This document shows positions 1 through 11,263 of a stretch of 64,000 nucleotides of DNA, in pieces (within the stretch, counting starts at the first letter, position 1; each line of letters starts with the position of its first letter). This stretch comes from Melastoma dodecandrum (Eukaryota; Streptophyta; Magnoliopsida; Myrtales; Melastomataceae). The stretch spans positions 2,914,001 to 2,978,000 of the forward strand of contig JARUPY010000190.1 in the NCBI GenBank assembly GCA_029817715.1, in the 5' to 3' direction. The translations under genes and the position numbers were made by a program. The notes under the pieces are model-generated. The model was given only the letters and a program-made list of their open reading frames with translations. It was not told where the DNA came from and did no database searches.

Positions 1-3000
1 GTTGGGCTCTAAATGGTTATCCGCCTAGGTATTGGGGAGATCAAGGAGGTCAAGACTCATGGGGAAATGGGCGGAAGCCCAGTGGACAATGGAGACAAGG
101 TGGATCTTCACGTGAAGGAGCGCAACGAGGAAGGGGCTCATCCTTTCAAAAAACGCTAGAACGCGCTCATGGCATATAGACAGGAGGGAGCTCTCGTACC
201 GAGCAATTGGAGGCATTGCCAGATGATCAATTCCAACGATTACTAAATCTAATCGTTCAGATTCAAACGACATCGATCGACTTGTTGGTAATGACTTTGT
301 TAATTTACAGAGTGAATGGATTTTAGACACCGGAGCATCAAGGCACATGACAGGAAGTCTAAAGTATTTTTCCGAATCTTCACCCATTCAAGGCGACGTG
401 ATCATTTATATTCCAAACGAGGGCAAAATAAATGCCACTCGAATTGGGAAAGTCTTAATAGCACCTTCCATTCAACTTTTTGATCTGCTCTATGTGCCCA
501 CATTTAATTGCAATTTAATTTCAATTGCACGATTATCTGCAGAGATGAATTGTTTGATGATATTTTATTCGAACATTTGTTTGATCCAGGACCACACTTT
601 GAGGAGGATCCTTGGAGTGGGTGAACTGAGAGGGGGGGGGTGTATTACCTACGCAAGGTGGTTGCCGATCTGCTCGTCTGTCAAACAGTCTTGTAGGGGT
701 CTGAAGATATATGGCATAAACGGCTCGGTCATCCATCTCGCTCGATAAAGCTACATGGTATTAATTCAGTTTCAGCACATAAAAGAAGTGAGGAGTGTGA
801 TATTTGTCTAAAAGCAAAGCATACTCGCTCTCCGTTTGATTTGAGCAAGAATAAAGCAGATTATCCTTTTCAGTTAGTTCATTGTAACTTGTGGGGAACT
901 TATAAAATCAAATCTACTTGTGGAGCAAATTATTTCTTAACGATAGTCGATGATTTCTGTCGTGGTGTTTGGCTATATCTATTACGTGAGAAGTCGGAAG
1001 CAAGGCGTTGTCTCATTAATTTCTACATGCTTTTCAAGAATCAATTTGATCGCACAATTAAGGTGGTCAGAAGTGACAACGGGACAGAGTTCTTATTTCG
1101 AGAATTGCAGGATTTCTTTTATGCGAATGGAATTTTACATCAAACTTCTTGCATAGTGACACCACAACAGAATGGACGGGTCGAGCGGAAACATCGTCAC
1201 ATTCTAAATGTTGCTCGGGCTCTCATGTTCCAGGCATCCCTTCCGACATATTTTTGGGTAGAATGTGTCTCCACCGTGGTGCATTTGATAAATATCACAC
1301 CTATGCCATTATTAGATGACAAGAGCCCTTATGAGGTACTATTTGGCAAGCAACCAAATTATTCAAATCTCCGAGTTTCTGGCTCCCTCTGCTATGCTCA
1401 TGTTCAAACGAAAGAGAAGTTTCAACCAAGATCCCGAAAATGCGTATTTATCGGCTACCCACAAGGAAAGAAGGGTTGGAGACTCTATGATCTGAGGACA
1501 CAACAATTCATTATCTCAAGGGATGTACGTTTTTGTGAAACGGTATTCCCGTTTGCTACAAATGAGAAAAATCAAACCTCGTCACGGATAGGAAGTCCAT
1601 TATTTGTTGATACTGTCTCATCTAAATATCATCAACTTGAGGGAGAGCAGACATCCCAAAACATCGGAAATGTTGATTTAAAGAGAAAATGAATGACGTC
1701 CAAGTGGAAGCAGAAAGTGATTCGAATCTTAGTGGCACGAATGCTACTAATCAGCATGAATCTTCTTCTGAAAAAGGACACATGGATCTTGGTTTGGATC
1801 TAGACAATAATCCAACTTCTGGCAGTACAGATGATTTACCCAACGACGTGCGACATTTAGAGAACCCTCGCAACAACGAACCTTAGCCCATGGAACAAAT
1901 TCGTCGATTGACTCTATTAAAGAGAACAACGGCACACCTCAGTGATTATATAGCTAACGCAACACAAGCTGTGAACCCTCCCTCTTCGTCTTTGCCCACT
2001 CCATCAAACTCTTCAGGTGCGTTATATCCCATAGAAAAATTCCTTCACTATTCTAGAATTTCTACCAGCGATAAAGCATTTTTCGCTGCAATTGATAATG
2101 ATAAGGAGCCTCAGTCGTATAAAGAAGCAACTCAAGATCGACGATGGATGGATGCAATGGCTGAGGAAGTGCGTGCTCTTGAGTCTAATAAAACCTGGAC
2201 GATTGAAAAGCTTCCACCTGGAAAACGAGCAATAGGATGCAAATGGGTTTACAAGGTAAAGCGACATGCCGACGGTAGTGTTGAATGTTACAAAGCTTGA
2301 TTAGTTGCAAAGGTTTTACACAGGTGGAGGGCGTCGATTTCCATGAAACTTTTGCTCCCGTGGCGAAGTTGGTAACGATGCGAGTTTTATTGACAGTCGC
2401 CATGGCAACAGGATGGGAACTACACCAGATGGATGTAAATAATGCTTTCTTACACTGAGAGTTGGATGAAGAGGTATACATGCAATTACCCCCGGGATTT
2501 TCTTCATCCAAAGAGGGATACGTATGTCGACTTCGAAAATCTTTATATGGACTTCGTCAAGCTTCACGGAATTGGTTCTCTAAACTAGCCAACGCACTTT
2601 GGCAATACGGTTTTGTTCAGTCAAGAGCAGATGATTCCCTTTTTACTTTCACCCGTGGTAATATATTTCTGGGATTGACGACTTAATTATTGTTGGTAAT
2701 AATTCCAGCCACTGTGATTCGTTCAAGAGCTATTTGGATAAATGCTTCCACATCAAAGACTTGGGCCCTCTCAAGTATTTTCTCTGCATTGAAGTCACAC
2801 AAATAAATTCAGGCTTATTTCTTAGTCAACGGAAGTATGTTCTCGATATTTTGACCGAATGCGGCGTGATGGGATCACGACCATCACTTTTTCCTATGGA
2901 ACAACACCACCGACTTGCTACTAGTTCAAGTGATTTGCTCCCAGATCCGGCTAAGTATAGGTGTTTAGTCGTACGACTTATATATTTAACTATTACTCGG

Positions 3001-3808
3001 CCGGAGATAAGTTTTTCTCTCCACATCCTGGCACAGTTTATGCAAGAACCTCGCCAAGATCACATGGACGCTGCAATGAGGGTTCTTCGGTACTTGAAGC
3101 AGTCTCCTGGTCAAGGGATTTATTTACTGCCTAATTATCTCGACCTTATAGCTTATTGCGATTCGGATTGGGCTAGTTGTCCTTTAACTCGTCGCTCAAT
3201 TATCGGCTACTTCATCAGTTTAGGCGGCTCTCCAGTTTCATGGAAGACCAAAAAGCAGACTACAGTATCACGTTCTTCAGCTGAAGCAGAATATCGGGCA
3301 ATAGCAACGACAGTTAGCGAAATTATTTGGTTGCGAAGTCTCCTTTCCTCATAGGTAGTGCTAAATTCGCGACCTACTCTTCTACTGTGTGATAATCGTG
3401 CTGCACTACATATAGCCGTTAATCCAGTCTTTCATGAGCGTACGAAGCACATAGAGATTGATTATCATTTTATTCGTGAACATCTTTGATCGAGAATAGT
3501 GAAAACAATGCACGTGCCTACTCGAGAACAACTAGCAGACATTTTCACTAAGGCACTTGGTCGAGATCGTTTCCTTCTTCTACTTTCCAAGTTGGGCATC
3601 CGAGCTCCAACTTGAGGGGGAGTATTACAGATTCTACAATTTAGGAATCTAATTATTAGTCTAAATAATTGTCGCAATTAATTATTTCTTTCCTAGTCTT
3701 GATTCGCTTTATTAGGATAGTTTTGATTTCAAGGATTATTGTAAAATCCTATTTATTTTCTATAGACGTGGAATAAGAATTAATCTGGGATGCTCCAAAA
3801 TTTATCAC
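1..3808 (+). mobile_element. Ty1/copia retrotransposon, copy A (5' part outside window, dead)
   Basis: The copia domain order is visible in broken frames: linker after the zinc knuckle, aspartic protease with the LDTGAS motif near 322-340, GAG-pre-integrase (CDICLKAKH near 805), integrase core (841-1,692), reverse transcriptase (about 2,120-2,960) and RNase H (about 3,100-3,560). A polypurine tract, TTGAGGGGGAG, lies at 3,612-3,622 and is followed by about 185 bp of LTR. Lesions include a TGA in the RT (near 2,457) that is also present in copy B, a private TGA near 2,298, single-base losses, and a 13-nt deletion near 2,676 that removes the catalytic YVDD box. It is collinear with 24,140-27,965 and cannot be autonomous. 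Confidence 0.9.
841..1692 (+). pseudogene. copia integrase fragment (copy A)
   Basis: This is the longest open stretch of copy A (283 codons). It covers the rve integrase core of a Ty1/copia polyprotein. The catalytic aspartates are visible in TIVDDF and RSDNGTEF, and the conserved PQQNGRVERKHRH segment carries the glutamate. The retroviral-type C-terminal part with FIGYPQGKKGWRLYD follows. The role would be insertion of element cDNA into the genome. It is a piece of a broken polyprotein, not a free gene. It is almost identical to 24,981-25,832, with a few substitutions such as FWVEC versus FWGEC. Confidence 0.85.
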
Positions 3809-4246
3809 GTAGGTATCAACACACGAAGCGAAAGAAAATCTTGAAAGGTTATATGTTGTAAACGCGGAAATGTGTTTATTGATCTCGTGACAGTTGGGTC
3901 GCTATGTTTGTAATCCATTATATATGAATCTTGCTCTCCATACGTAGACGTAGGTTGATCTGACCGAATTAAATAAATTCCCCGTCTCCTTATTTTTTGT
4001 AAACTTTCGATCGAGGACCGGATCCGTCCTTTGCAGACATCTTCTTCTCCATCCGTGAACATAAGTAGGTCTGCCTGAGCCACGTAAATTTTGTTTCCTT
4101 ATTTTTTGTAAACTTGTGATCAATGACCAGATCCAACAAATGGAGCTTCACTCATAAAATATTTTAGAACATATTTTCACATGAGTACACATAGCAGGCA
4201 TAACACCGGAAACTTCACCTATTTATCACTCACGCGAAGGGGGGTT
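3809..4246. repeat. SPH 3'-flank module with two ~100-bp repeats (copy 0)
   Basis: The block starts at GGTATCAACACACGAAGCGA and ends at CACTCACGCGAAGG. It holds two related units of about 100 bp, each with ATGAATCTTG or a close variant, a ...GTAGGTTGATCTGACC... core, and CTCCTTATTTTT. The same block lies at the 3' end of every SPH copy (5,676, 21,215, 27,966, and split at 37,400/39,556). The wording resembles the ends of copia LTRs, but no paired LTR is visible, so the origin is inference. Confidence 0.6.
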
Positions 4247-4317
4247 CTTTATTGAGGATTGCGCACGGAGTATCATCAACCCTCGATCTTATCCATGCGA
4301 AGCCCTGGTGAATCGTC

Positions 4318-4449
4318 TTATTTCACCCAAACATAACAGTCGACCATCCTAATGTCGCTCGAAAACAAGCAGGAACCGTTGCTCCGGATGCTCCAGTGAC
4401 AAGTATCGCATACGTAGCGATGCATGTTGCCATCATAGACGACTGGCCG
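4318..4449 (-). pseudogene. SPH (self-incompatibility S1 family) C-terminal fragment
   Basis: Read on the minus strand this encodes the last ~43 codons of the SPH protein found intact at 6,318, including the C-W-S-I segment and the stop codon. Homology ends abruptly near 4,449, where unrelated sequence begins. The signal peptide and beta-sandwich core are missing, so it cannot make a functional protein. It marks a further copy of the SPH module left of the first intact gene. Confidence 0.75.
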
Positions 4450-5675
4450 CTTCTTTCAACAAAGATAATTGTGTATCACGAATCTCTCGTAACTCATGAA
4501 ATGAGAAACTAAGTTTTTAGTTGGGAAGTTTTGTATATTTTGATTAAATCAAACAACAGAAAGGACACCGAACTTTTGCAGATCGGAGCAAATCCATGTC
4601 GTGAGGAGGGAACGTGCAGAAATGTCGTCCCGACAAAATGACTTCTTGTTTTTGGTCGGCCGGTCGGCATTTCAAGTTCTGAGAAACATTCCAAAAGTTA
4701 AAAAAGTATGGAATCGTGTGAGAGTGCCTTGTTTGTTATAATAAGGTTTCTTTTAAAAGGTGATGTCGACTGATCCTTTTGAAACTTAATCACGCATGGT
4801 GGACTGGGCTGGGCTGTGACGACAACCTCTTCGAGAACTTCTTGGCCGTCGCCCAAGCACGTCCCTTTGGGGTTTAGGCCAGAGGAAGGACTATCAGGAC
4901 ATCTTGGAGTAGGGGAGTTCTTCGGGGTGGAGGGATGGAAGGCAGGAAGGCTTGGGTCGATGTGTTTGCGCTGCCGTCGGAGGATTCTAATTGCCGGAGG
5001 GGAGAGAGATCCACGATGAGGGCCGTGGTTGGAACCAAAGTTCATTTAGTCCTCTGAAATCCCCACCTCATCCTAATCCGCCTGTAAGCAGCACAAACGT
5101 AAGGGATTATTCCATCATACCCGCGCTTTGATTCGTCCTGCATAATGTCGGCGGTTGTCAGTGTATGAACTGCAGGCATAATTGGGCATTTTGTAGTGTG
5201 CTTGCGCATCCTATCCTAGCAGCGAACAACATGTTTGCACGTCTCATGACAAGCTTGAAGAAACCATTAAACAATGGATCTTGCACTGTATTGACATCAA
5301 GGTGTGGAAGCCACGAAGAAAAGAAGCATTTTTCGGTAACTGAAACCATCGTAAATCCGATCAATTGTCATGCTTGATCTCAATCACATTTCATTGAAAG
5401 ATGCAGAACAAACAGTGAATCATTGCAAGCCATAACAAACAGCTGGGACTTTCCGCATCCACAATTAACTGTCTGCAACAAATACTCATACTAGTGACAT
5501 CGCAACAGATAGTAATTCTCGTCTCCATCCTGCAATTCCATCATATAGTCGAGATGCATAGCAAACATAACCCCGAGGACGACAATTAAGCGAAAGAATA
5601 TAACATAGGAATCAACTTTATATGTTGTACAACTATAAGATATTCTTTCTAATATATTCAGAGGTACAACTTAGG
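4450..5675. other. Intermodule sequence; 5,053-5,390 is a duplicated segment of unknown nature
   Basis: No gene is recognised. The part at 4,800-5,045 is relatively GC-rich and open on both strands, but neither translation matches a family I know. From 5,053 to about 5,390 the sequence is clearly related to 19,382-19,715, with substitutions and indels. On the minus strand both copies keep a PHLDV...LFNGF-like stretch, which hints at an old gene fragment. The remainder to 5,675 is anonymous AT-rich DNA. Confidence 0.5.
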
Positions 5676-6240
5676 TATCAACACACGAAGCGAAAGAATA
5701 TAAAGAAACGTTATATGTTGAAAACGTGGAAATCAATTTGGGTTTTATTGATCTTGAACGAGGGTCGAGGGAGTTAAATAGGATCTCGATTTATGTTTGT
5801 AATCCATTATATATGAATCTTGTTCTCCATATGTGGACGTAGGTCGATGACCGAACTAGGTAAATTCTTCATCTCCTTATTTTTCGTAAACTTTGATTGA
5901 AGACCGGAAACGTCTTCCGCGGACTTATTTCATTACAAATGGATCTTGTTCTTCATCCGTGAACATAAGTAAATCTGACTGAACCACGTAGATTTTGCCT
6001 CCTTATCTTTCGCATACTTGTGATTAATGATCGGATCCGATTCGACACGCTTATGCGTGTTACCACACCCCAATATTAACGAAAACAAATTAGAACATAT
6101 TTTCACATGACACATATAGCAGACATAACGCACTAAACTTCTTAGTTATCACTCACGCGAAGGTCGGGCCCTTTGAGTTTTATTGTATATACATATACGC
6201 CCCCACCGAAATTTATTTAGAAGGACATACCGGGGGGGGG
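5676..6240. repeat. SPH 3'-flank module with two ~100-bp repeats (copy 1)
   Basis: This begins with GGTATCAACACACGAAGCGA and carries the two diverged ~100-bp units seen in the other copies (near 5,790-5,900 and 5,940-6,030). CACTCACGCGAAGG follows at 6,152, and a run of G residues ends at 6,246. It is nearly identical to 21,215-21,720 from the TTTTATTGATCTTGAA segment onward. It lies directly downstream of the SPH gene at 6,318 (minus strand). Confidence 0.65.
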
Positions 6241-6317
6241 GGGGGTCTTTAGTGACGATTGCGCACGGAGTATCATCGACCCTCGATCTTATCCGCACAA
6301 AGCCCTGGTGCAGCGTC

Positions 6318-6728
6318 TTATTTCACCCAATCATAACAGCCGACCATCCTAGTGTCGCTCGAAAACAAGCAGGAACCGCTGCTCCGGATGCTCCAGTGAC
6401 AAGTATCGCATACGTAGCGATGGACGTTGTCGTCATAGACGACTAGCCCATGCGAGGAGTCCCTCAACGAAATCCTACAGTGAAAGAGAGTAGTACCGAA
6501 GAAACTAGTATGAAAGCTGAACCCCCACTGTCCCCTGGGGTGTAGTGCTACGAATCCGAGGTCATCGTCCGCGGACGCGCAATGGACACCGATATCCTCT
6601 CCGTTGATATCATTCTCTACGACTACGCGTTTCGCAGGGGTGGCAGCAACATGAACCTGAGCAACAACCATAACAAGGCACAACATGAGGATGAAAACAC
6701 CCGACTTCACTATGGAATTCATGATCAT
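6318..6728 (-). CDS. Plant self-incompatibility S1 family protein (SPH), copy 1
   Basis: This is a 136-codon intronless frame typical of S-protein homologues: small, secreted, cysteine-rich proteins related to the Papaver stigma S protein. The start MIMNSIVKSG leads into a hydrophobic signal peptide (residues 1-25, LMLCLVMVVAQVHVA). Then come the family signatures: a V-V-x-N-D strand, VHC, the D-D-D-L-G turn, W-x-F-S-F-H, F-G-T-T-L-F-x-C, V-Y-D-D and the C-D-T-C-x-W-S-I box. All expected cysteines are present. A TATTTAAAAGG box lies 53 nt upstream of the ATG. It is nearly identical to the copy at 21,792. SPH genes are usually expressed in flowers or seedlings; function here is unknown. Confidence 0.85.
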   Translation of the reverse strand: MIMNSIVKSGVFILMLCLVMVVAQVHVAATPAKRVVVENDINGEDIGVHCASADDDLGFVALHPRGQWGFSFHTSFFGTTLFHCRISLRDSSHGLVVYDDNVHRYVCDTCHWSIRSSGSCLFSSDTRMVGCYDWVK

Positions 6729-6780
6729 TATCCTCCAAATTTGATGGCTGTGGTTAATATTAATGAACTGCCGAAGGGAC

Positions 6781-6791
6781 TATTTAAAAGG
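6781..6791 (-). promoter_or_regulatory. TATA-type box of SPH copy 1
   Basis: CCTTTTAAATA on the minus strand lies 53 nt before the SPH ATG. The same box at the same spacing is kept at 22,257, 29,940 and 33,665. Confidence 0.5.
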
Positions 6792-6956
6792 GGAAGAACA
6801 GGAAACATTGGGACATCTTTAGTATCGATACTATATTATTTTTAACAATGGGGTTCTTGTCTTGGACTCTGCCTAAAACTTATCATTCAAACAATACTCC
6901 AACGAGACAGCAGCTGTTCGACATTAGCGTGAGTTCGGAGGGGGGAGAAGCTCTGA

Positions 6957-7430
6957 AAATTATAATTATAAATTACTTACTGTCAACTCACATGGAGCAC
7001 GTAACGAACAAAAAGTATTTAAGATAAATATGCCTATAAAAAAGTCGGTTCACGAAAGTCAAACTTCGGTTTCCAATAAATAAGAAAAATAAAAAGTAAA
7101 AAAGTCAAAATTTTTATTTCTAGATATTACTTACAAAATTTAGAAATTATCTTCTAATTTTTTTATGCCTAACATTTGGAAAAAGGCCCACATTTGATGC
7201 ATAACAATAAATAGATAGTTAGCGTGGAGGAATCATTCCTGTATTTTTTATTTTTTTTTTGCATTAATGAAAAATTGGATTTCTCGTTATTACAGTTCAT
7301 CGTAGTTGAACCATCGGATGCTACTTTTTGAGAAAGTACAAGTTGGTCATCGTAGACCAACTTTTTGAAATTTTACCGCAGTGATAAAATGGTAATTTCA
7401 CACTGAAAATAGGTTCGGAATGTACTGTTC
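6957..7430. repeat. SPH promoter-side spacer repeat (copy 1)
   Basis: This AT-rich block starts at ATTATAATTATAAATTACTT and contains the markers TCAACTCACATGGAGCACG and TGCCTAACATTTGG. It recurs at 8,528, 22,497 and 33,915, with its tail alone at 30,183. A short perfect inverted repeat, AGTTGGTC/GACCAACT, sits near 7,342-7,363. No coding content is seen. Confidence 0.7.
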
Positions 7431-7439
7431 TGTACGGTT

Positions 7440-8031
7440 CTGTTTAGTAAATTACTAAAAAGTTTAGTAATCGATTACTAAATATTCAGCACATTTGCTA
7501 AAAAAATAGTAAACGATTATGAAAAAAAATGACGACTTTAGTAATTTACTAACGTCTTTACAATGTTACGCAGTAATTTACTAATTTCGCTTATAAAATT
7601 AGTATACTAAAATGGTTATACGACGAATCGAGAAAATTACTAAAAATAGAAATTTTACTAAAAAAATTGGGAACCCGTTACTAATTTTTTACTGTTTGAG
7701 TTTCCGGAAAGTTACTAAACTACGTTTAGTAAATCGGAGGTGAAATTTACTAAAAAGTTTAGTAACCGATTACTAAACTTGAACAGTGAAACTTTAGTAA
7801 CGGTTTCCAAAAAAAAGCCAAAATCACCGATATTTTTTGTAACCGGTTACTAAACTTTTTAGTAAATTTTTCCTCCGATTTACTAAACGTAGTTTTAGTA
7901 ACTTTCCGGATTTTTAAACAGTAAAAAATTAGTAACGATTTACATTTTTTAACAACACTTTACTAACGATTTTACTAAAAAACGTCGATTTTTAGTAAAG
8001 ATTACTAAAAAAAAAAAGTCGATTTTAGTAA
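7440..8031. repeat. AT-rich foldback element inside copia gag (copy 1)
   Basis: About 590 bp are built from TTTAGTAA and TTACTAAA words. The core is a long imperfect palindrome: the arm at 7,676-7,778 pairs with the arm at 7,839-7,937 around a ~60-nt loop, as seen from matching CGTTACTAATTTTTTACTG and its complement. The outer parts are looser repeats of the same words. The element ends exactly where readable copia gag begins. The same element lies at 22,983-23,572. It is probably a non-autonomous DNA transposon or foldback element; I found no clear target duplication. Confidence 0.65.
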
Positions 8032-8044
8032 ACTACGTGCACGT

Positions 8045-8522
8045 ACCGTTAGCCGCTTTCGCTGTAGATGCGAAGGAATTATGGGATGATCTCAAAGAGC
8101 GTTATTCCGAGGGAAATCTGGCTCGAATTTATCAAATAAAGTCTGGCATATGTCTCCTCAATCAAGAAGGAAAAAGTGTCCGAGAATATTACGGAAGATA
8201 AAGCAATTATGGGATGAGCTGGAATTTTATATTGATAAGCCTGCTTGGATATGTGGTAATACTCAATTTATAGCACAACGAGAAGGTGAGAAGATTTTTC
8301 AGTTTCTTATGGGTCTCACCTCAGAATTCAATATGGTTCGATCTAACATCTTAAGCGTCAAACCAATGCCGACTTTGAACAAGATCTATCAAATGGTTGT
8401 GCACGAGGAACGTCAAAAGATTGTGACACGATCACAAGAGTCGGAACAAGGAGCAAAAGCTTTTCTTGTAAGGGGCGGAGACCAGTCAGTACAGATGGAG
8501 TGATGAAACAACAAATTTTAGA
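8045..8522 (+). pseudogene. copia gag fragment (copy 1), frameshifted
   Basis: The translation matches the UBN2-type gag of Ty1/copia elements: DAKELWDDLKERY, then after a frameshift KQLWDELEFYI and VHEERQK. A one-base shift near 8,190 separates the two halves, and exactly the same shift exists in the copy at 23,690. Readable copia sequence stops at 8,522 and continues into the SPH spacer repeat, so the rest of this element (protease to RNase H) is missing here. Confidence 0.8.
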
Positions 8523-8527
8523 TAATT

Positions 8528-9010
8528 ATAATTATAATTATAAATTACTTACTGTCAACTCACATGGAGCACGTAACGAACAATAAAGTAATTTATATTA
8601 AAAAAGTATTTAAGATAAATATGCCTATAAAAAAGTCGGTTCACGAAAGTCAAACTTCGGTTTCCAATAAATAAGAAAAATAAAAAGTCAAAAAGTCAAA
8701 ATTTTTATTTCGAGATATTACTTACGAAATTTAGAAATTATCTTCTAATTATTTTATGCCTAACATTTGGAAAAAGGCCCACATTTGATGCATAACAATA
8801 AATAGATAGTTAGCGTGGAGGAATCATTCCTGTATTTTTTATTTGTTTTTGAATTAATGAAATATTGGATTTCTCGTTATTACAGTTCATCGTAGTTGAA
8901 CCATGGGATGCTACTTTTTGAGAAAGTACAAGTTGGTCATCGTCCCGGGATTGAACCGTCTTTTCTTTATATATACATTTTTTTATGTTGTTAGTAGTTC
9001 GTACCTGAAG
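8528..9010. repeat. SPH promoter-side spacer repeat (extra copy)
   Basis: This repeats the block at 6,957-7,350 with small differences. It includes an extra AATAAAGTAATTTATATT segment also found at 33,970. It directly follows the truncated gag, which implies a recombination or deletion joint at about 8,523. Confidence 0.7.
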
Positions 9011-9336
9011 TTGTAATCGTTACAAAAAAGTTTATAATCGCAGACTATCTGTACGAACTTTTCTATAATAATTATGGGAGGCTAAGCTCGTGTCGTTCGG
9101 AGAAGTTCGTACCCGAAGGGCAAACTCGCAGTTCTAAATTATGTGACCGCAGTCACATTTCTGATTAGTGTGCTTGCGTTCACGTTTCACTATGGGAAAG
9201 TTCGTTCCAGATCCTTTAGATACGAAGTTCCTATACCACGAACCTTTATAAAACTTCGCATAGAGAATTTGTTTTTTTTTTTTTTAAAGTTTATACCAAT
9301 GAATTCTGGTACGAACTTCCCCCGTAATAATTACAA
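9011..9336. mobile_element. ~325-bp terminal-inverted-repeat element (MITE-like), copy 1
   Basis: It is bounded by TTGTAATCGTTAC at the left and GTAATAATTACAA at the right, which are imperfect inverted repeats. Homology with 34,339-34,661 starts and stops exactly at these termini, while the flanks differ. Inside are further mirrored words (AAGTTCGTACC / GGTACGAACTT). No transposase is present. The superfamily is not assignable because I see no convincing target duplication. Confidence 0.5.
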
Positions 9337-9690
9337 TCATAAGTATCAATTTAATAAATAATTACGATAAGTTCCGTGCACGGAACAGTAGCTGTTGATG
9401 TTCTTTTGCGTTTGGTCGTCTCTATTGTCCGGTCATTACGAAACCACCTGGAACTTTCCGTCGCCAAACAAAAAAAAAACGTTTATATAATGATATTTTA
9501 CCGGATTACTTTATAACAAAAGTGACTCGAAGGAAAAGAAACAAGATTTTATTTAACGATTATTCTTTTATTAAATTCAATAAATTACCTACCAACGGAT
9601 AGTAATCCGTTTTTGGGCAAGGGAAAAATATTAGACAAATTCGGAAAGATCCTAGACCCCACCGGGTGGGACGCATCTCTAAGGAAAATA
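9337..9690. other. Anonymous AT-rich sequence before the Athila element
   Basis: No gene is seen. It contains a 16-bp perfect palindrome, GTTCCGTGCACGGAAC, near 9,371. The last bases directly abut the 5' LTR, with no recognisable target-site duplication. Confidence 0.4.
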
Positions 9691-11133
9691 GAGTTATTTG
9701 GTACTCTTAACGGGGCTTTACATGGTTAGTTAGACGAGTTTATGTTAGAGTTTTTATAAGTTTTTATCGTGTTTTTATTTCGGTTTAGTTTTTGTTATTT
9801 TATTAAATCTTGAGCTTATTTTGAGAGTAATTGGAACCTAGTTGATGCATCTTAGAATTGTTTTGATTTGAAGTAGGTAAATGAAGAGAATCATAAGGTT
9901 GGCAAGTGAAAATTAGACGAAATTTGATAAAGTGCTGAAAAGTTACAGAGAGCAGAAGGATACGTCATTCAATCTCAAGTACGCGTCCATGATGAATCAG
10001 TAAACCTACAGAAAGCAAAAGGACGCGTCCCTCAATCTCAAGGACGCGACCTTCGACAATCTGCACAAGATCTCGCCAAATCACTGAATTCTTCATTATC
10101 ACGATTTGAAGAGAGAGGGCATCAATTAGTTACCATTTTATTATTCTTAGGATATTTTGGTATTTATTTATTTTCTTAGGCTCTTTAGGATCTTAGAGAA
10201 TATTAGGAAATCTTTTAAGGGAATAATATATTCTCTAGGATAGCCTAAGGAAGGGGAGAGAGTTTTCATTGAGTTTTAGAGTTTTTTTTTTTTTTTTAGA
10301 CTTTGGCTCTGAGGAGAAAGGAGAGGTGCCGACTAGGGTTCGAGAGAATATCCGGAGGAGGCTACTACCAACCAGATCGGGAGATCGGGAGGGCGTTCCT
10401 TATCTATTTTTCTTGATTTCTTTATGTCGATGCTATTTTCTTCTGAACTTTGGATGTTTTCTTATTTTAGCATGAACTAATTTTCTTATCTAGGGTGCTA
10501 AATTTGCGAGACTTGTCAAGGTGATTTTGAACGTGATTTATTTTAATTGAAAGTCCGATGTGCTTTGATGTGCTTGCGTGTTTACTTTTCTAAAATACGA
10601 TTGGCGTCGGTTTCTGAAATAAATCGGATTACCTTAGCATCGGGAGGTGTAAGATTAATTCGAGAGGAAAATCAAAGAACAGGTTAATAGAAACTGGAGA
10701 TAGGGATATCATAGTTGATATTAATTAGATTGACTATTGGGAGTAGATTAATAGAAACCGTAGATAGGGATATCACGGTTGATGCTAATTGAATCGAATG
10801 CTAGGAGTTAATGGAATATAGATCGTAGGGATATGTCTAATATATCGGAGAGCATGATTTAAATCCTCGGACAGTTTTATCTAAACGTTCAATTGATCCA
10901 CGACAAGTTAAGTAAATTTAGTTGCCATAGGCTTTCTCATTGATATTTTCTCATAATCCTTGCTCATTTTATTTTAGTAATTTTCGTTTAATCCACCATT
11001 TATTTGATTAGTCTAGATAATATTTAGTGGTTTAATTGGTATTCAGGAACAATTAGTCCTCGTGGGAACGATATCTTTCGTGCTATAATCGATTTGTGTG
11101 TATACTTGCGCACAACACATTTTTAGCAGAACA
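9691..11133 (+). repeat. Athila 5' LTR (outer end truncated)
   Basis: It matches the 3' LTR from GAGTTATTTGGTACTC to the terminal AGCAGAACA. The first ~20 bases present in the 3' LTR (TGTTAATAACTCTATGA...) are missing here. A poly-T tract and a purine-rich leader lie at 10,270-10,340. Confidence 0.85.
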
Positions 11134-11139
11134 AGTTTT

Positions 11140-11156
11140 TGGCTCCGTTGCCGGGG
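11140..11156 (+). other. Primer binding site (tRNA-Asp type)
   Basis: TGGCTCCGTTGCCGGGG lies 6 nt after the 5' LTR. It complements the 3' end of plant tRNA-Asp with one mismatch (canonical TGGCGCCGTTGCCGGGG). Confidence 0.8.
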
Positions 11157-11263
11157 AGTAATTGTTATTTCTTGATATCATAGCAGACTCACTGATATTA
11201 GACTAGATTTTTTTATTTTCACTTTTCTTTCTTTGATTTTTTTTTCAGGATTACTCTCGGTGG

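Noticed and set aside
25..387. 120-codon minus-strand frame over copia linker (and its twin at 24,163-24,405)
   Set aside because: Antisense shadow of copia coding sequence; no independent motif or promoter.
9371..9386. Perfect 16-bp palindrome GTTCCGTGCACGGAAC
   Set aside because: Single occurrence without context that would make it an operator or terminator in a plant genome.
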